Positions 11,794-19,861 of a stretch of 64,000 bases of DNA are shown piece by piece. The notes beneath the pieces were generated by a model. The model searched no databases and had not been told where the DNA came from. It saw only the letters and a program-made list of their open reading frames with translations. The stretch covers positions 1 through 64,000 of the forward strand of contig JAPKZB010000092.1 of the NCBI GenBank assembly GCA_026393985.1. The letters are read 5' to 3'. A program made the translations under genes and the position numbers. The DNA comes from Acidobacteriota bacterium. Lineage in GTDB: Bacteria; Acidobacteriota; Terriglobia; Bryobacterales; Bryobacteraceae. The number at the start of each line of letters is the position of its first letter. Position 1 is the first letter of the stretch.

Positions 11794-12342
11794 TCAGGCC
11801 TGGAAGAAGTCGAAATCGCCATCGGCGCGGCGGATGACCACGCTGATGCCTTCGGTTTCGGCGTCGCGGAAAGCAACGTAGGGCACGCTCTTGCGGATGG
11901 CCACGAGGACGGCCTCATCGACGCTCATCGGCTTCTTGCTGACTTTGGCGGCGTGGACCTTGGTGCCGGTCTTGACGGGCGGCGCCTTCTTGGCTGCTTC
12001 CTTGGCCGCTTCGCGGGCGACGGTCTCGACGAGCTTGACGCCCACGCGGACGGATTCGCGTTTCTTTTCGCGGAGCTTGATGACCTGCTTTTCCAACTTA
12101 TCGAGCGCCTCGGTCAGGGCGGGCAGATAGGCCGGGCCCTTGGCGATCGAAACGAGGGAATGATGCTGGAAGTTGACGGTGATTTCGGCCTTCTTCTTCA
12201 GCTTATCGGGGTTGAGGATCACATGGGCTTCCTTCTCCCCCTTGCCGTCAATCATCTTGCCAAGCTTGATGAACCGCTTTTCCAACTTTGCGAGTTGCGC
12301 AGCAGTCAGCTCTCCGTTACCGCCGGTGTAGTGAAGATTCAT
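11794..12342 (-). CDS. hpf: Ribosome hibernation promoting factor, long form (HPF/RaiA family)
   Basis: This protein inactivates 70S ribosomes in stationary phase; long forms also drive 100S dimer formation. The 182-residue product has the N-terminal ribosome-binding domain (MNLHYTGGNGELTAAQLAKLEKRF to about residue 100), a lysine-rich linker, and the C-terminal dimerisation domain with KPMSVDEAVLVAIRKSVPYVAFRDAETEGISVVIRRADGD, typical of long HPF. It lies 7 bp downstream of rpoN and upstream of rapZ, the standard neighbourhood. Confidence 0.93.
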   Translation of the reverse strand: MNLHYTGGNGELTAAQLAKLEKRFIKLGKMIDGKGEKEAHVILNPDKLKKKAEITVNFQHHSLVSIAKGPAYLPALTEALDKLEKQVIKLREKKRESVRVGVKLVETVAREAAKEAAKKAPPVKTGTKVHAAKVSKKPMSVDEAVLVAIRKSVPYVAFRDAETEGISVVIRRADGDFDFFQA

Positions 12343-12349
12343 AGTCGAT

Positions 12350-13882
12350 TTAGTCCCTTACGCGCCGCTGGTGAGTCGACGGGATTTTGAGGTCTTCCCG
12401 GTACTTGGCCACCGTTCGGCGCGTTACATTAATCCCTTCGGCCTGTAGTTTGGCGGTGATCTGATCATCGGTCAGAGGTTTGCTGGGATCCTCGTCCTCG
12501 ATCATCTTTTTCACCATCCGTTTGAGCAGGAGCAGCGGGGTCGAACTGCCGCTGGGCCCCTGTACCGCTTCGGAAAAGAAATAGCGCAGCTCAAAGACGC
12601 CCTGCGGGGTATGGGCGTACTTGTTGGCGACGGCGCGGCTGACCGTGGAGGCGTGGACGCCGATCTCTTCCGCGAGGTCCTTGATCATCATCGGCCGCAG
12701 TTGGTTGAGCCCGTGCTCGAGGAATTCGCGCTGGCGCTCGATGATACAGTGGCAAACCTTCAGGATGGTCTGCTTGCGCTGTTCGATGTTCTTCAGCAGC
12801 ATCGAGGCCGCGTTGAAGCGGTCTTTGACGTAGCTGCGAACCTCTTTGTCCGGCTCCTGGTCGCGGTCGAGCATGCGGATGTACTGCCGGTTGAGCCGGA
12901 GTTGCGGCATGTCGTCGTCGTTGAGTTCGATGTGGTAGCTGTCGCCGTCCTTGTAGATATAGACATCGGGTTCGACGGTGCGCGCGCCGGGGCCGGAGTA
13001 GCGCAGGCCGGGGCGCGGGTCGAGATGCTTGATCGCCTCGACAGCCACCTGGATATGTTCGAGCGGCCGGCCGAGCAGCTTGGCCAGTTCGCGGTACTGC
13101 CTTGTCTCGAGCCATTTCATGTGCTGGTCGAGAATCTTCCAGGCCACGCTACCAACCGCCCGGCGGTTTTCCAGTTGCAGCATCAGGCACTCCCGCACAT
13201 CCCGCGCGCCCACGCCGGCCGGGTCGAGCGACTGGACCTCTTCGATGGCCTTTTCGACATCGTCCACTCTGTGCGCGCCATAGGTGGCAATCTCTTCGGC
13301 CGTGGCGGTGACGTAGCCGTTATCGTCGAGGTTGCCGATGACGCTTTCGCAGGCGTCCCGCACCTCTTCCGGCATGACGACCAGGCTCAACTGGCTGCGC
13401 AGATGGTCGCCGAGCGTGACGGGCGCTGAGGCGAACGTCTCCCAGCCGGGCTTTTCCGGGTTCTCGCCGGCCGGGCTCTTGAAGCCCGGTTCGAGGTAGT
13501 CGTTGAAGTAGTTGTCAAAGTCGATCTCGTCGAACGGATCGGTGGTGGTGGCGGCGACGGGTTCGTCGCTCGAGGCTTCGGGCAGATCGCCGGACCGCTC
13601 GGCCTGGAACTCGGCTTCGGTGCCCGTGGCGGCCAAGAGCTCCTGGTCCGCCGGGACGGCGACGCTCTCCCGCTCGAGAACCTCCTGCAATTCTGCTGGG
13701 GTCAACTCATCGGAGGCGTCCAGAGACTCCTCCAGAACAGGGTTTTGAGCCATCTCCTGGGCGATCATGTCCTTGAGCTCAAGCCGGTTTAGCTGCAGAA
13801 CCGTCACCAGCTGGACGAGGCCAGGGGTTAGGATTTGCTTCTGCGCGACGCCAACAACCAGTCGCTGGGAAAGCATACTCAT
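12350..13882 (-). CDS. rpoN: RNA polymerase sigma-54 factor RpoN
   Basis: Sigma-54 directs polymerase to -24/-12 promoters and needs an ATP-dependent activator. The 510-residue product starts MSMLSQRLVVGV and has the glutamine/leucine-rich activator-contact region (LTPGLVQLVTVLQLNRLELKDMIAQEM), an acidic region II (about residues 55-130), the core-binding domain, the helix-turn-helix (IGVHASTVSRAVANKY) and the RpoN box RRTVAKYRE near the C-terminus. Two in-frame ATG codons (13882 and 13876) are possible. The start overlaps the stop of the upstream phosphodiesterase by 4 bp, yet a TACAAT box sits 9 nt before it, so both read-through and an internal promoter are plausible. Confidence 0.97.
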   Translation of the reverse strand: MSMLSQRLVVGVAQKQILTPGLVQLVTVLQLNRLELKDMIAQEMAQNPVLEESLDASDELTPAELQEVLERESVAVPADQELLAATGTEAEFQAERSGDLPEASSDEPVAATTTDPFDEIDFDNYFNDYLEPGFKSPAGENPEKPGWETFASAPVTLGDHLRSQLSLVVMPEEVRDACESVIGNLDDNGYVTATAEEIATYGAHRVDDVEKAIEEVQSLDPAGVGARDVRECLMLQLENRRAVGSVAWKILDQHMKWLETRQYRELAKLLGRPLEHIQVAVEAIKHLDPRPGLRYSGPGARTVEPDVYIYKDGDSYHIELNDDDMPQLRLNRQYIRMLDRDQEPDKEVRSYVKDRFNAASMLLKNIEQRKQTILKVCHCIIERQREFLEHGLNQLRPMMIKDLAEEIGVHASTVSRAVANKYAHTPQGVFELRYFFSEAVQGPSGSSTPLLLLKRMVKKMIEDEDPSKPLTDDQITAKLQAEGINVTRRTVAKYREDLKIPSTHQRRVRD

Positions 13883-15030
13883 CTTATTTCTATTGTAGAA
13901 GATAGGCCGCTGAGCGAGCGCAGCCTCTCATAAATCTGTTGCATCGGTACCTCCGGTGTTCTTTGCGCCCGCAACCCCTTGCCCCATGCCAGATAGACGG
14001 CCCGATAGCGGGTAGGCCAGTGGCCGTGGTTGCCGGTTTCGCGGGGCTGCTGGAGTAACTTGACGTTGCCAAAGCCGAACCAGACGCCTTCGGCGCTTTC
14101 GAGGATCATCTTGGCGCCCGCCAAATGCGGGGCCAGACGTTGTATCTCGTCGGCCGGGATCTCGCGGCCGAGGCCGTACTTGGAATCCTTCTTCGCGGAA
14201 CGAAGCCAGGCGGCGGCCTCGTCGTCTTCGGCCAGCACGAAGCCGCCCATGGGCCGGACGCCCCGAGGGGCCTCGGCGCGCAGATGCACCTCCGACTTGG
14301 CGGCCTCGAAGCCGTGGTCGGACACTACCACGAGCCGCCCTCCCTTGGGCAACGCCGCCGCCATGGTCCCGATGAGTTCATCTGTGTATTCCAGTAATGC
14401 ATTTGATTCAATCGAGAAGGGTCCTGTTTCATGCGCCTCGCTGTCGAGGTCGACCAGGTGCACGAGAACGATGTCGGTTGGCTGGGCGAGGAAGTAGCGG
14501 ACGGCCAGGGTGCGGGTGCGGTCGTCCATCCACTCCTGCCGGAAGCTGGGGAACCGGCTCGCGATCTGTGCGCAAAGATTGGCGGGTTTGGCCTTGGCGC
14601 AGATGGAGGGGGTATCCATGGCGCCGCCGCGGCGTTTTTTGAAGTACTCGGGCAGGTTGTAGGTGACGGGGGCGTTGACGGTGACCGGCCAGGTGATGAC
14701 GGCCGTGGTCTTGGCCGCCTTGGCAGCTTCGTCGAGCAGGGTGGGCCGCTTGAGGAGGTTGACGTCCCAGTAGTAGTCGCCGCCTTCGGAGGCCGGCCGC
14801 CGGTTCGAGAGAATGCCGTGCTCTTCGGCCGTGGCGCCGGTGATGAGCGTGGTGTGGGAGGGCCAGGTGACCGTGGGGACGATGCCAAGGACGCCGCGGG
14901 ACCATTCGCCCTCGCGCATCAGTTTACGGAGGTTCGGGATCTTCAGGCCCAGACGGTCCGCATCTTCGAGATATCGCTGGTCCAGACCATCGACGGAGAC
15001 AACGAGCAGGGTAGCGAGGAGGAGATTCAT
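13879..15030 (-). CDS. Alkaline phosphatase-superfamily phosphodiesterase/nucleotide pyrophosphatase, exported
   Basis: A 383-residue member of the type I phosphodiesterase/nucleotide pyrophosphatase family. A short N-terminal hydrophobic stretch ([15 protein letters not shown]) is a weak signal peptide that runs straight into the metal site, where VDGLD supplies the first Asp. The nucleophile Thr lies in TWPSHTTLITGA. Further metal ligands are HLVDLDSEAHETGP and VVSDHGFEAAKSEVHLR, and a late H lies in ETGNHGHWP. The family cleaves phosphodiester or pyrophosphate bonds in extracytoplasmic substrates, and the substrate here cannot be told. It overlaps the MFS gene upstream and rpoN downstream by 4 bp each, so it is translationally embedded in this run. 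Confidence 0.85.
   Translation of the reverse strand: MNLLLATLLVVSVDGLDQRYLEDADRLGLKIPNLRKLMREGEWSRGVLGIVPTVTWPSHTTLITGATAEEHGILSNRRPASEGGDYYWDVNLLKRPTLLDEAAKAAKTTAVITWPVTVNAPVTYNLPEYFKKRRGGAMDTPSICAKAKPANLCAQIASRFPSFRQEWMDDRTRTLAVRYFLAQPTDIVLVHLVDLDSEAHETGPFSIESNALLEYTDELIGTMAAALPKGGRLVVVSDHGFEAAKSEVHLRAEAPRGVRPMGGFVLAEDDEAAAWLRSAKKDSKYGLGREIPADEIQRLAPHLAGAKMILESAEGVWFGFGNVKLLQQPRETGNHGHWPTRYRAVYLAWGKGLRAQRTPEVPMQQIYERLRSLSGLSSTIEIR
13892..13897 (-). promoter_or_regulatory. Putative internal -10 box TACAAT of rpoN
   Basis: On the minus strand TACAAT lies 9 nt before the rpoN ATG, inside the last codons of the upstream gene. It resembles the -10/start spacing before purQ and may give rpoN its own short-leader transcript. 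Confidence 0.3.
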
Positions 15031-16223
15031 TTGCGAAACACCGGCCAGGCGCAGAGCGCCGCCACGAAGATAAAGACCGCGCCGGACCAGTAGGGCGAGC
15101 CGGCCCCGAGACGGTCAAACACGAGCCCGGCCCAGAGGGGGCCGAACACGCGGGTCAGGCTGAGCACCGCCTGCGTGGTGCCCAGAATCGAGCCCTGCTC
15201 CCGGTTGCTGACGCGCTGGGAGATGAACGAGGTTAGGGTGGGGTTGGTCAGGCTGCTCCCGGTGGCGATTAGGCCGCTGGCGAGGTAGAGCATCCAGCCT
15301 TCGGTGGCGACGGCGATGAGGACGAAGCCAGGGGCGAACAGCGCAAAGCCCCACATGGCCAGCGTGCGCTCTTGGGCCACCTGGGTTAACCGCCGGATCA
15401 GGAAGCCCTGATTGAAGGCCACCATAAGGCCGATGAAGGCAAACGTCCAGGCGTTGTCTTCCGGCCCCCAGCCGAAGCGGGCGAGGGTGAAGACCGAGAA
15501 GTTGGTCTGCAGCGCCGCGAAGGCGAAGTTCAGGAGGAACAGGCTCACGAGCAGCGCCCGGAGAGCCGCATTTTGGAAGGCCGCGACGACGGGCCGGAGC
15601 GGGTTCAGGTCGCTCCACTGCGCCCGGCCGGTCTTTCGGCGCTCCGGCGGGAGGGTCTCCGGCAGCAGGAAGAAAGCAAAAACGGAGGTGATCAGCGCCA
15701 TGCAGCCGGCCCCGTAGGCGGGAGCGTGAATGCTGATCTTGCTGAGCAGACCGCCGAGGGCGGGGCCGATGATAAAGCCGAGGCCGAAGGCCATGCCGAT
15801 GAGGCCAAAGTTCTTGGCGCGGTCCTGCGGAGTCGAGATGTCGGCCAGGCAGGCCTGGGCGGTGGAGATGTTGCCGCCGGTGATGCCGTCGACGATGCGG
15901 GCGAAAAACATCAGCCACAGCGTGGCGGCCCAGCCGAACAGAAAGTAGCCGAGGGCGGAGCCGAGAATACTGAAGACGAGCACCGGCCGGCGTCCGTAAC
16001 GGTCCGAGAGCACGCCGAGCACGGGCGAGGCGAGGAACTGCGCGGCCGAGTAGGACAGACTCAGCAGGCCCACCGTGGTGGCATCCGTTTCAAACTGGCG
16101 GACCAGGTAGGGGATGATCGGAATCAGGATTCCAACGCCTAGCAGATCGAGGAAAACGGTTACAAAAACGAGGGTCAGCGTCCGGCGCTGCAGTTTTTCG
16201 TCAGTCAGAACGGGAGCTGTCAT
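15027..16223 (-). CDS. MFS transporter, TetA-like drug/proton antiporter family
   Basis: A 398-residue inner-membrane protein with about 12 hydrophobic segments. Motifs typical of the DHA1/TetA group are [19 protein letters not shown] (motif A between segments 2 and 3), [23 protein letters not shown] (motif B region), and [19 protein letters not shown] (motif C). Motif C marks exporters in this superfamily, so drug or metabolite efflux is more likely than uptake; the substrate is unknown. Two ATGs are possible, 16244 and 16223. I chose 16223 because GGAAG precedes it at suitable spacing. Either way the start overlaps the end of rsmG. Confidence 0.85.
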   Translation of the reverse strand: MTAPVLTDEKLQRRTLTLVFVTVFLDLLGVGILIPIIPYLVRQFETDATTVGLLSLSYSAAQFLASPVLGVLSDRYGRRPVLVFSILGSALGYFLFGWAATLWLMFFARIVDGITGGNISTAQACLADISTPQDRAKNFGLIGMAFGLGFIIGPALGGLLSKISIHAPAYGAGCMALITSVFAFFLLPETLPPERRKTGRAQWSDLNPLRPVVAAFQNAALRALLVSLFLLNFAFAALQTNFSVFTLARFGWGPEDNAWTFAFIGLMVAFNQGFLIRRLTQVAQERTLAMWGFALFAPGFVLIAVATEGWMLYLASGLIATGSSLTNPTLTSFISQRVSNREQGSILGTTQAVLSLTRVFGPLWAGLVFDRLGAGSPYWSGAVFIFVAALCAWPVFRK

Positions 16224-16878
16224 TCCGATCTTCCAGTCTCCCATACCGGCTCATCTCCACCACGGTGCGGACGCCGAAACTGTCGGGGAGTTCGTAGCGG
16301 TCGACGAGGCGCAGGAACATCCGGTGCTTCCGGGTTTCGGCGGCGGCTTCGGCGATTTCGGTTTCGGCGTCGGGCCCTTTATAGAAGAACGCCCGGGTGC
16401 CGGCCTTGACCGCGGGGGCGAACAGCCCGACGGCGCGGGAGAGCGGGGCGACGGCGCGGGCCGTCACCACGTCGGCCTTGGCGGTGCGGAGGACCTCTTC
16501 GGCACGCTGCGGGAGAACGGTGACGTTGGGCAGGTTCAGTTCGGCGACGGCCGCGTCGAGGAAACGGGCCTTTTTCTGCAGGCTTTCGGCGAGCAGGAAG
16601 CGAACCTCCGGCAGGACGAGCGAGAGCGGCACGCCGGGAAAGCCCGGGCCGGAGCCGGCGTCCACCACGCGCCGGGCGCCGGCGAACAGGCGCCAGGGGA
16701 GCACGGCATCGAGCACATGCTTGATGGCGGCTTCGCGCGGGGAGGTGATGCGGGTCAGGTTCAGGTGCTCATTGGCGGCGATGATCAGTTCGAGATGCCG
16801 GGCGGCGTGGGCGAGCACGCGGGCGCGGTGGGGCAGGTCGGCGGGGAGCACCTGCTCCAGTTCGTCAGCGAATTGCAT
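16201..16878 (-). CDS. rsmG: 16S rRNA (guanine-N7) methyltransferase RsmG/GidB
   Basis: RsmG methylates N7 of G527 in 16S rRNA. In many bacteria its loss gives low-level streptomycin resistance. The 225-residue product has the RsmG start with an amphipathic helix and NLTRITSPREAAIKHVLD, then the SAM-binding glycine motif VDAGSGPGFPGVPLSLVLPE and the later ARAVAPLSRAV. It lies 6 bp downstream of the TPR gene and overlaps the MFS gene. The usual partner mnmG is not beside it. Confidence 0.93.
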   Translation of the reverse strand: MQFADELEQVLPADLPHRARVLAHAARHLELIIAANEHLNLTRITSPREAAIKHVLDAVLPWRLFAGARRVVDAGSGPGFPGVPLSLVLPEVRFLLAESLQKKARFLDAAVAELNLPNVTVLPQRAEEVLRTAKADVVTARAVAPLSRAVGLFAPAVKAGTRAFFYKGPDAETEIAEAAAETRKHRMFLRLVDRYELPDSFGVRTVVEMSRYGRLEDRNDSSRSD

Positions 16879-16884
16879 GCCGGC

Positions 16885-18171
16885 TTATTGGCCCTCGGCG
16901 ATCATCTTGTCGATCTGTTCGAGCTGCTTTTTCACGGTTTCGGCGTCGCCGGCGGTGGGGCTGGCTTTGAGGTAGGCCGTCAGGCTGTCCTTGGCGCCGG
17001 GCAGGTCGCGCTTTTGGGCGAGGACGATGCCGAGCACGTGGTCGATCTTGGGGATCCGGTTTTTGGCGTCGAGTTTGCGGGCTTCGCGGGCCGATTTTTC
17101 GGCGTCGTCCAGCTTCTGCAGGTTGAGGTTGGCCACCGCGTTGTAGAAGTACATCGTGGGGTATTCAAACGGATTCAGCTTCACCGCCTTGGCGGTGAGT
17201 TCGGCGGTTTTCTCCCAGTTGCCTTCCTTGGCGAAGATGCCGGCGAGATTCAGGTAGGGGCTGACGTATTTGGCGTCGGCGTCGATGGAGGATTGAAAGG
17301 CTTTGCGCGCCGGCTCCACTTGGTTCTGGGCTTCGTAGACCCGGCCGAGATCGTGCCAGGCGGCGGCGTACTTCGGGTAGAGCGACGTGGCCTTTTCGAG
17401 TTCCTTCTGGGCTTCGGGCAGCTTCTTTTTCTTAATCAGCTCCCGGCTCTTCTCAAAGGCCTTGCGGGCGTCTTTGGGCGCGAGGCCGGAGGTGGCGCTG
17501 AAGGTGAAGCCTTCGACGTTGGCGAGGCGATGGAGCACGATGGTGCCGACGTCGGGGTTGTCCATCACCCGCCGGCCCGCCAAATTGATCGAATCGCTGC
17601 GAAAACCGGGTAGGGAGGCGCGCAATTCGCAGCCCATTAGTTGCTGTTCGACGTTGGAGTTGCCGCCAAAGCCGCCGCCTCCGAAGCCACCCCGCTGGGG
17701 TTGGCCCGGGATGCTCCCGCCAAAGCCATCGCCGTTCATGTTGGTGCTGGCGTCGGCCATCATGCTTGAGTTGCGCCCGAGTTCGAAGCTGAAGCGGCCT
17801 TTCGAGTCCGTGTAGCCCTCCGGGCGCGGGTTGCCGTTGCAGACGCGTTCGATCGTGACCGGCTCGGGGGGCGGGGTGCCATCGTCGAGCATGACTCTGC
17901 CCGAGAGAAAGATCGCCCGCTGCATCTCCGGCATGCGCTGCTGCTGCTGTTGGTTGGGGTCCTGCGTGGGAAAGGGATTACGGCCCTGGCCCGGCTGCTG
18001 CGTGCCCTGGCCGGGGCTCGGCATGGTGGGCTGCTGCATGCCGCCACCAGCGGCCCCGCCGGCGCCTCCCGGCCCGCCCCCACCGGTGGGCGCGGGCGCC
18101 GGGGCCGGCTCCTGTGCCTGCATGATTCCGGCTAGCGCAAAAGCCGCCAGAGAAACTCGAAAACGTGCCAT
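16885..18171 (-). CDS. Secreted TPR protein with Pro/Gly/Gln-rich N-terminal region
   Basis: The 428-residue product begins with a signal peptide (ARFRVSLAAFALAGIMQAQ). A disordered stretch of about 75 residues follows, rich in Pro, Gly and Gln (GGGGPGGAGGAAGGG, QQQQQ). Residues about 90-215 look like a carboxypeptidase-regulatory-type beta-sandwich (FLSGRVMLDDGTPPPEPVTI, SKGRFSFELG), and the C-terminal half has at least four tetratricopeptide repeats (for example AWHDLGRVYEAQNQVEPARKAF). It is likely a periplasmic or outer-membrane scaffold; no enzyme motif is seen. A strong Shine-Dalgarno sequence (GGAGGGAG) precedes the ATG. Confidence 0.8.
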   Translation of the reverse strand: MARFRVSLAAFALAGIMQAQEPAPAPAPTGGGGPGGAGGAAGGGMQQPTMPSPGQGTQQPGQGRNPFPTQDPNQQQQQRMPEMQRAIFLSGRVMLDDGTPPPEPVTIERVCNGNPRPEGYTDSKGRFSFELGRNSSMMADASTNMNGDGFGGSIPGQPQRGGFGGGGFGGNSNVEQQLMGCELRASLPGFRSDSINLAGRRVMDNPDVGTIVLHRLANVEGFTFSATSGLAPKDARKAFEKSRELIKKKKLPEAQKELEKATSLYPKYAAAWHDLGRVYEAQNQVEPARKAFQSSIDADAKYVSPYLNLAGIFAKEGNWEKTAELTAKAVKLNPFEYPTMYFYNAVANLNLQKLDDAEKSAREARKLDAKNRIPKIDHVLGIVLAQKRDLPGAKDSLTAYLKASPTAGDAETVKKQLEQIDKMIAEGQ

Positions 18172-18204
18172 AGGAACTCCCTCCTGCCAGCTGACCTCAG
18201 TATG

Positions 18205-19404
18205 TCATAAGGCGCGAATGTCGAGAAGGTACATCTGGCGACCGCCGGCGTGCGCGGAGTCGACTACCACGCTGCGCCCATCGGGGCTCGAGCGCGGGTG
18301 GGTGTCGCAGCGCCATTCACCGGTGTACTCTTTGGGCGAGGGCAGGCTGGCGAGGGGGGTGCGTTCGTTGGTTTTGGTATCGAACAGATAGACGTTCTGA
18401 TTGCGTTCTTTGTCGGGGTAGGTATCGTTGAGCACCCAGCGGTTGGCGCGGCGGGGCAGGTAGGTGCAGTGGCCGTTGACGGTCATGACGCCATCGCCGA
18501 CGACCTCCACTTGCTCGGTCCGGTCTTTGTAGAGGTAGAAGCGATCTCCCTTTGACGGGTGCCAGGCCCAGGCGATGACGCTGTCTTTATCCCGCCAGAC
18601 GAAGTGCGAGGTTTTGCCGTAGGGGTCGAGCACGTGCAGGTTGCGCCCGGAGGCGTCGGCGGTGAACATGCGCGTCGAGAAGCTGGCGCCCTCTTTTTTG
18701 CCGCGCCAGCGGTGGAGGAAGATGAAACGCTGGTCGTCCGGGGAGATCAGCAGATGGTTGAACCAGTGCTTGGCGTTTTCCGAGTAGCCGCCGGGGTAGG
18801 GGATGCGGGCGGCGTCGGCGACGGAAATTAACAACTTGCGCTTGCCGGTGGTGAGATCGACCTTCCAGATGCCGACGTCTTCCGGGATGAGCTGGTCGCG
18901 ATTGGGGTCGACGATGCCGGCGTAGCCGTAGCCGGGGCGGACGTCGTTGAGGCGGCGGAAGTCGCAGGTGATGCCCCATTTGCCGCTGGCGGCCAGGGTG
19001 TAGACGGCGTGCGGGATGGTCCGCTTCCGGCCGCTTTTTACGTCCAGGATGTGGGACACGAAGGCGCCGTCGACGCGGTCGTTCCAGAGCACCTCGGTGC
19101 GGCTGCCGGGCACCCACTGCAGCATGCAGCCCTGCTGCCAGTTCCAGGCGCGGGTTTCGCCGAGGTCGATCCAGCGGTCGTTATCTTTGAGGTCGACCAT
19201 GCCGACGCGGATCTTGTCTTCGGCGCGGGGGGAGCGGCCTTCGAAGTCGACCTCGTTGCCGAGGACGTAGCGGCCGGTCGGGTCGAACTCGAGCTTGTCG
19301 TAGTAGCCGAACCAGTGGAACTTTGGCCCCTGGGTGATCGCCCGCATGGGGACGGGCTGTTTGAGGGCGAGCGCGGCGAGGAGTTGGCGGCGGGAGAACA
19401 CCAT
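18205..19404 (-). CDS. Exported TolB-like beta-propeller protein
   Basis: A 399-residue protein with an N-terminal SRRQLLAALAL that may be a short twin-arginine signal. Repeated blocks with the D-P-x-G-R / S-P-D-x-x x-I-F pattern (LEFDPTGRYVLGNEV, LLISPDDQRFIFLHR, HPRSSPDGRSVVVDS) mark a WD40/TolB-like propeller of six or seven blades. Related proteins are sometimes annotated as oligogalacturonate lyase-like, but I cannot confirm the lyase residues. It starts 14 bp after the GtrA gene on the same strand. The substrate is unknown. Confidence 0.7.
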   Translation of the reverse strand: MVFSRRQLLAALALKQPVPMRAITQGPKFHWFGYYDKLEFDPTGRYVLGNEVDFEGRSPRAEDKIRVGMVDLKDNDRWIDLGETRAWNWQQGCMLQWVPGSRTEVLWNDRVDGAFVSHILDVKSGRKRTIPHAVYTLAASGKWGITCDFRRLNDVRPGYGYAGIVDPNRDQLIPEDVGIWKVDLTTGKRKLLISVADAARIPYPGGYSENAKHWFNHLLISPDDQRFIFLHRWRGKKEGASFSTRMFTADASGRNLHVLDPYGKTSHFVWRDKDSVIAWAWHPSKGDRFYLYKDRTEQVEVVGDGVMTVNGHCTYLPRRANRWVLNDTYPDKERNQNVYLFDTKTNERTPLASLPSPKEYTGEWRCDTHPRSSPDGRSVVVDSAHAGGRQMYLLDIRAL

Positions 19405-19418
19405 AACCGGCTACTTCA

Positions 19419-19826
19419 TCACATTTTGGGCGCAGCCGGCTCGCTGTTGCGGCGAAAGACGAGAAACTGCCCAATCAGGAAGTTGATCACGCCGGATCCT
19501 CCAATAGCGAGCGGCGTGGCTACCAGCGTGGGCAGGCCCATCCCGCCGACCAGCAGGCGCATGGCAAACAGGTTGGCGAGCAGCGCCACGGTGCCCGTGC
19601 CCAACTGATAGCGCCAGGCCCGCCGCGGCCAGCCGGGCGTGGCGGCGGTCTTCCACGTCCAATGCTCATGCCAGGTGAAGTTGTGCGCGAGCGTAATCTC
19701 GACGGCCAGCACCGTCGCCGCCAGATAGTGCAGCCCCGCCAGGTCTCGCGCCAAGTACAGTGCCGTCGTCTGCACTACGGAACCCAGCACCCCCACGGCA
19801 CAGAATCGCAGCCAAAGTCGGAACAC
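19419..19826 (-). CDS. GtrA-family membrane protein
   Basis: A 135-residue protein with four predicted membrane helices: FCAVGVLGSVVQTTALYLA, LAATVLAVEITLAHNFTWHEHW, a segment around GTGTVALLANLFAMRLLV, and a last one ending INFLIGQFLVFRR. GSVVQT near the start and NFTWHEHWTWK after helix 2 match the GtrA/DPMS family, which moves or anchors polyprenyl-linked sugars in cell-surface glycan synthesis. No glycosyltransferase partner lies beside it here. Confidence 0.85.
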   Translation of the reverse strand: MFRLWLRFCAVGVLGSVVQTTALYLARDLAGLHYLAATVLAVEITLAHNFTWHEHWTWKTAATPGWPRRAWRYQLGTGTVALLANLFAMRLLVGGMGLPTLVATPLAIGGSGVINFLIGQFLVFRRNSEPAAPKM

Positions 19827-19847
19827 GTAAATTTCAGTGTAGCCGGT

Positions 19848-19853
19848 TAGAAT
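19848..19853 (+). promoter_or_regulatory. Putative -10 box TAGAAT of the class III aminotransferase gene
   Basis: TAGAAT lies 8 nt before the ATG at 19862, in the 35-bp gap between divergent genes. A start point about 7 nt downstream would coincide with or nearly abut the start codon. No convincing -35 box is seen. Confidence 0.35.
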
Positions 19854-19861
19854 AGAAGGTT

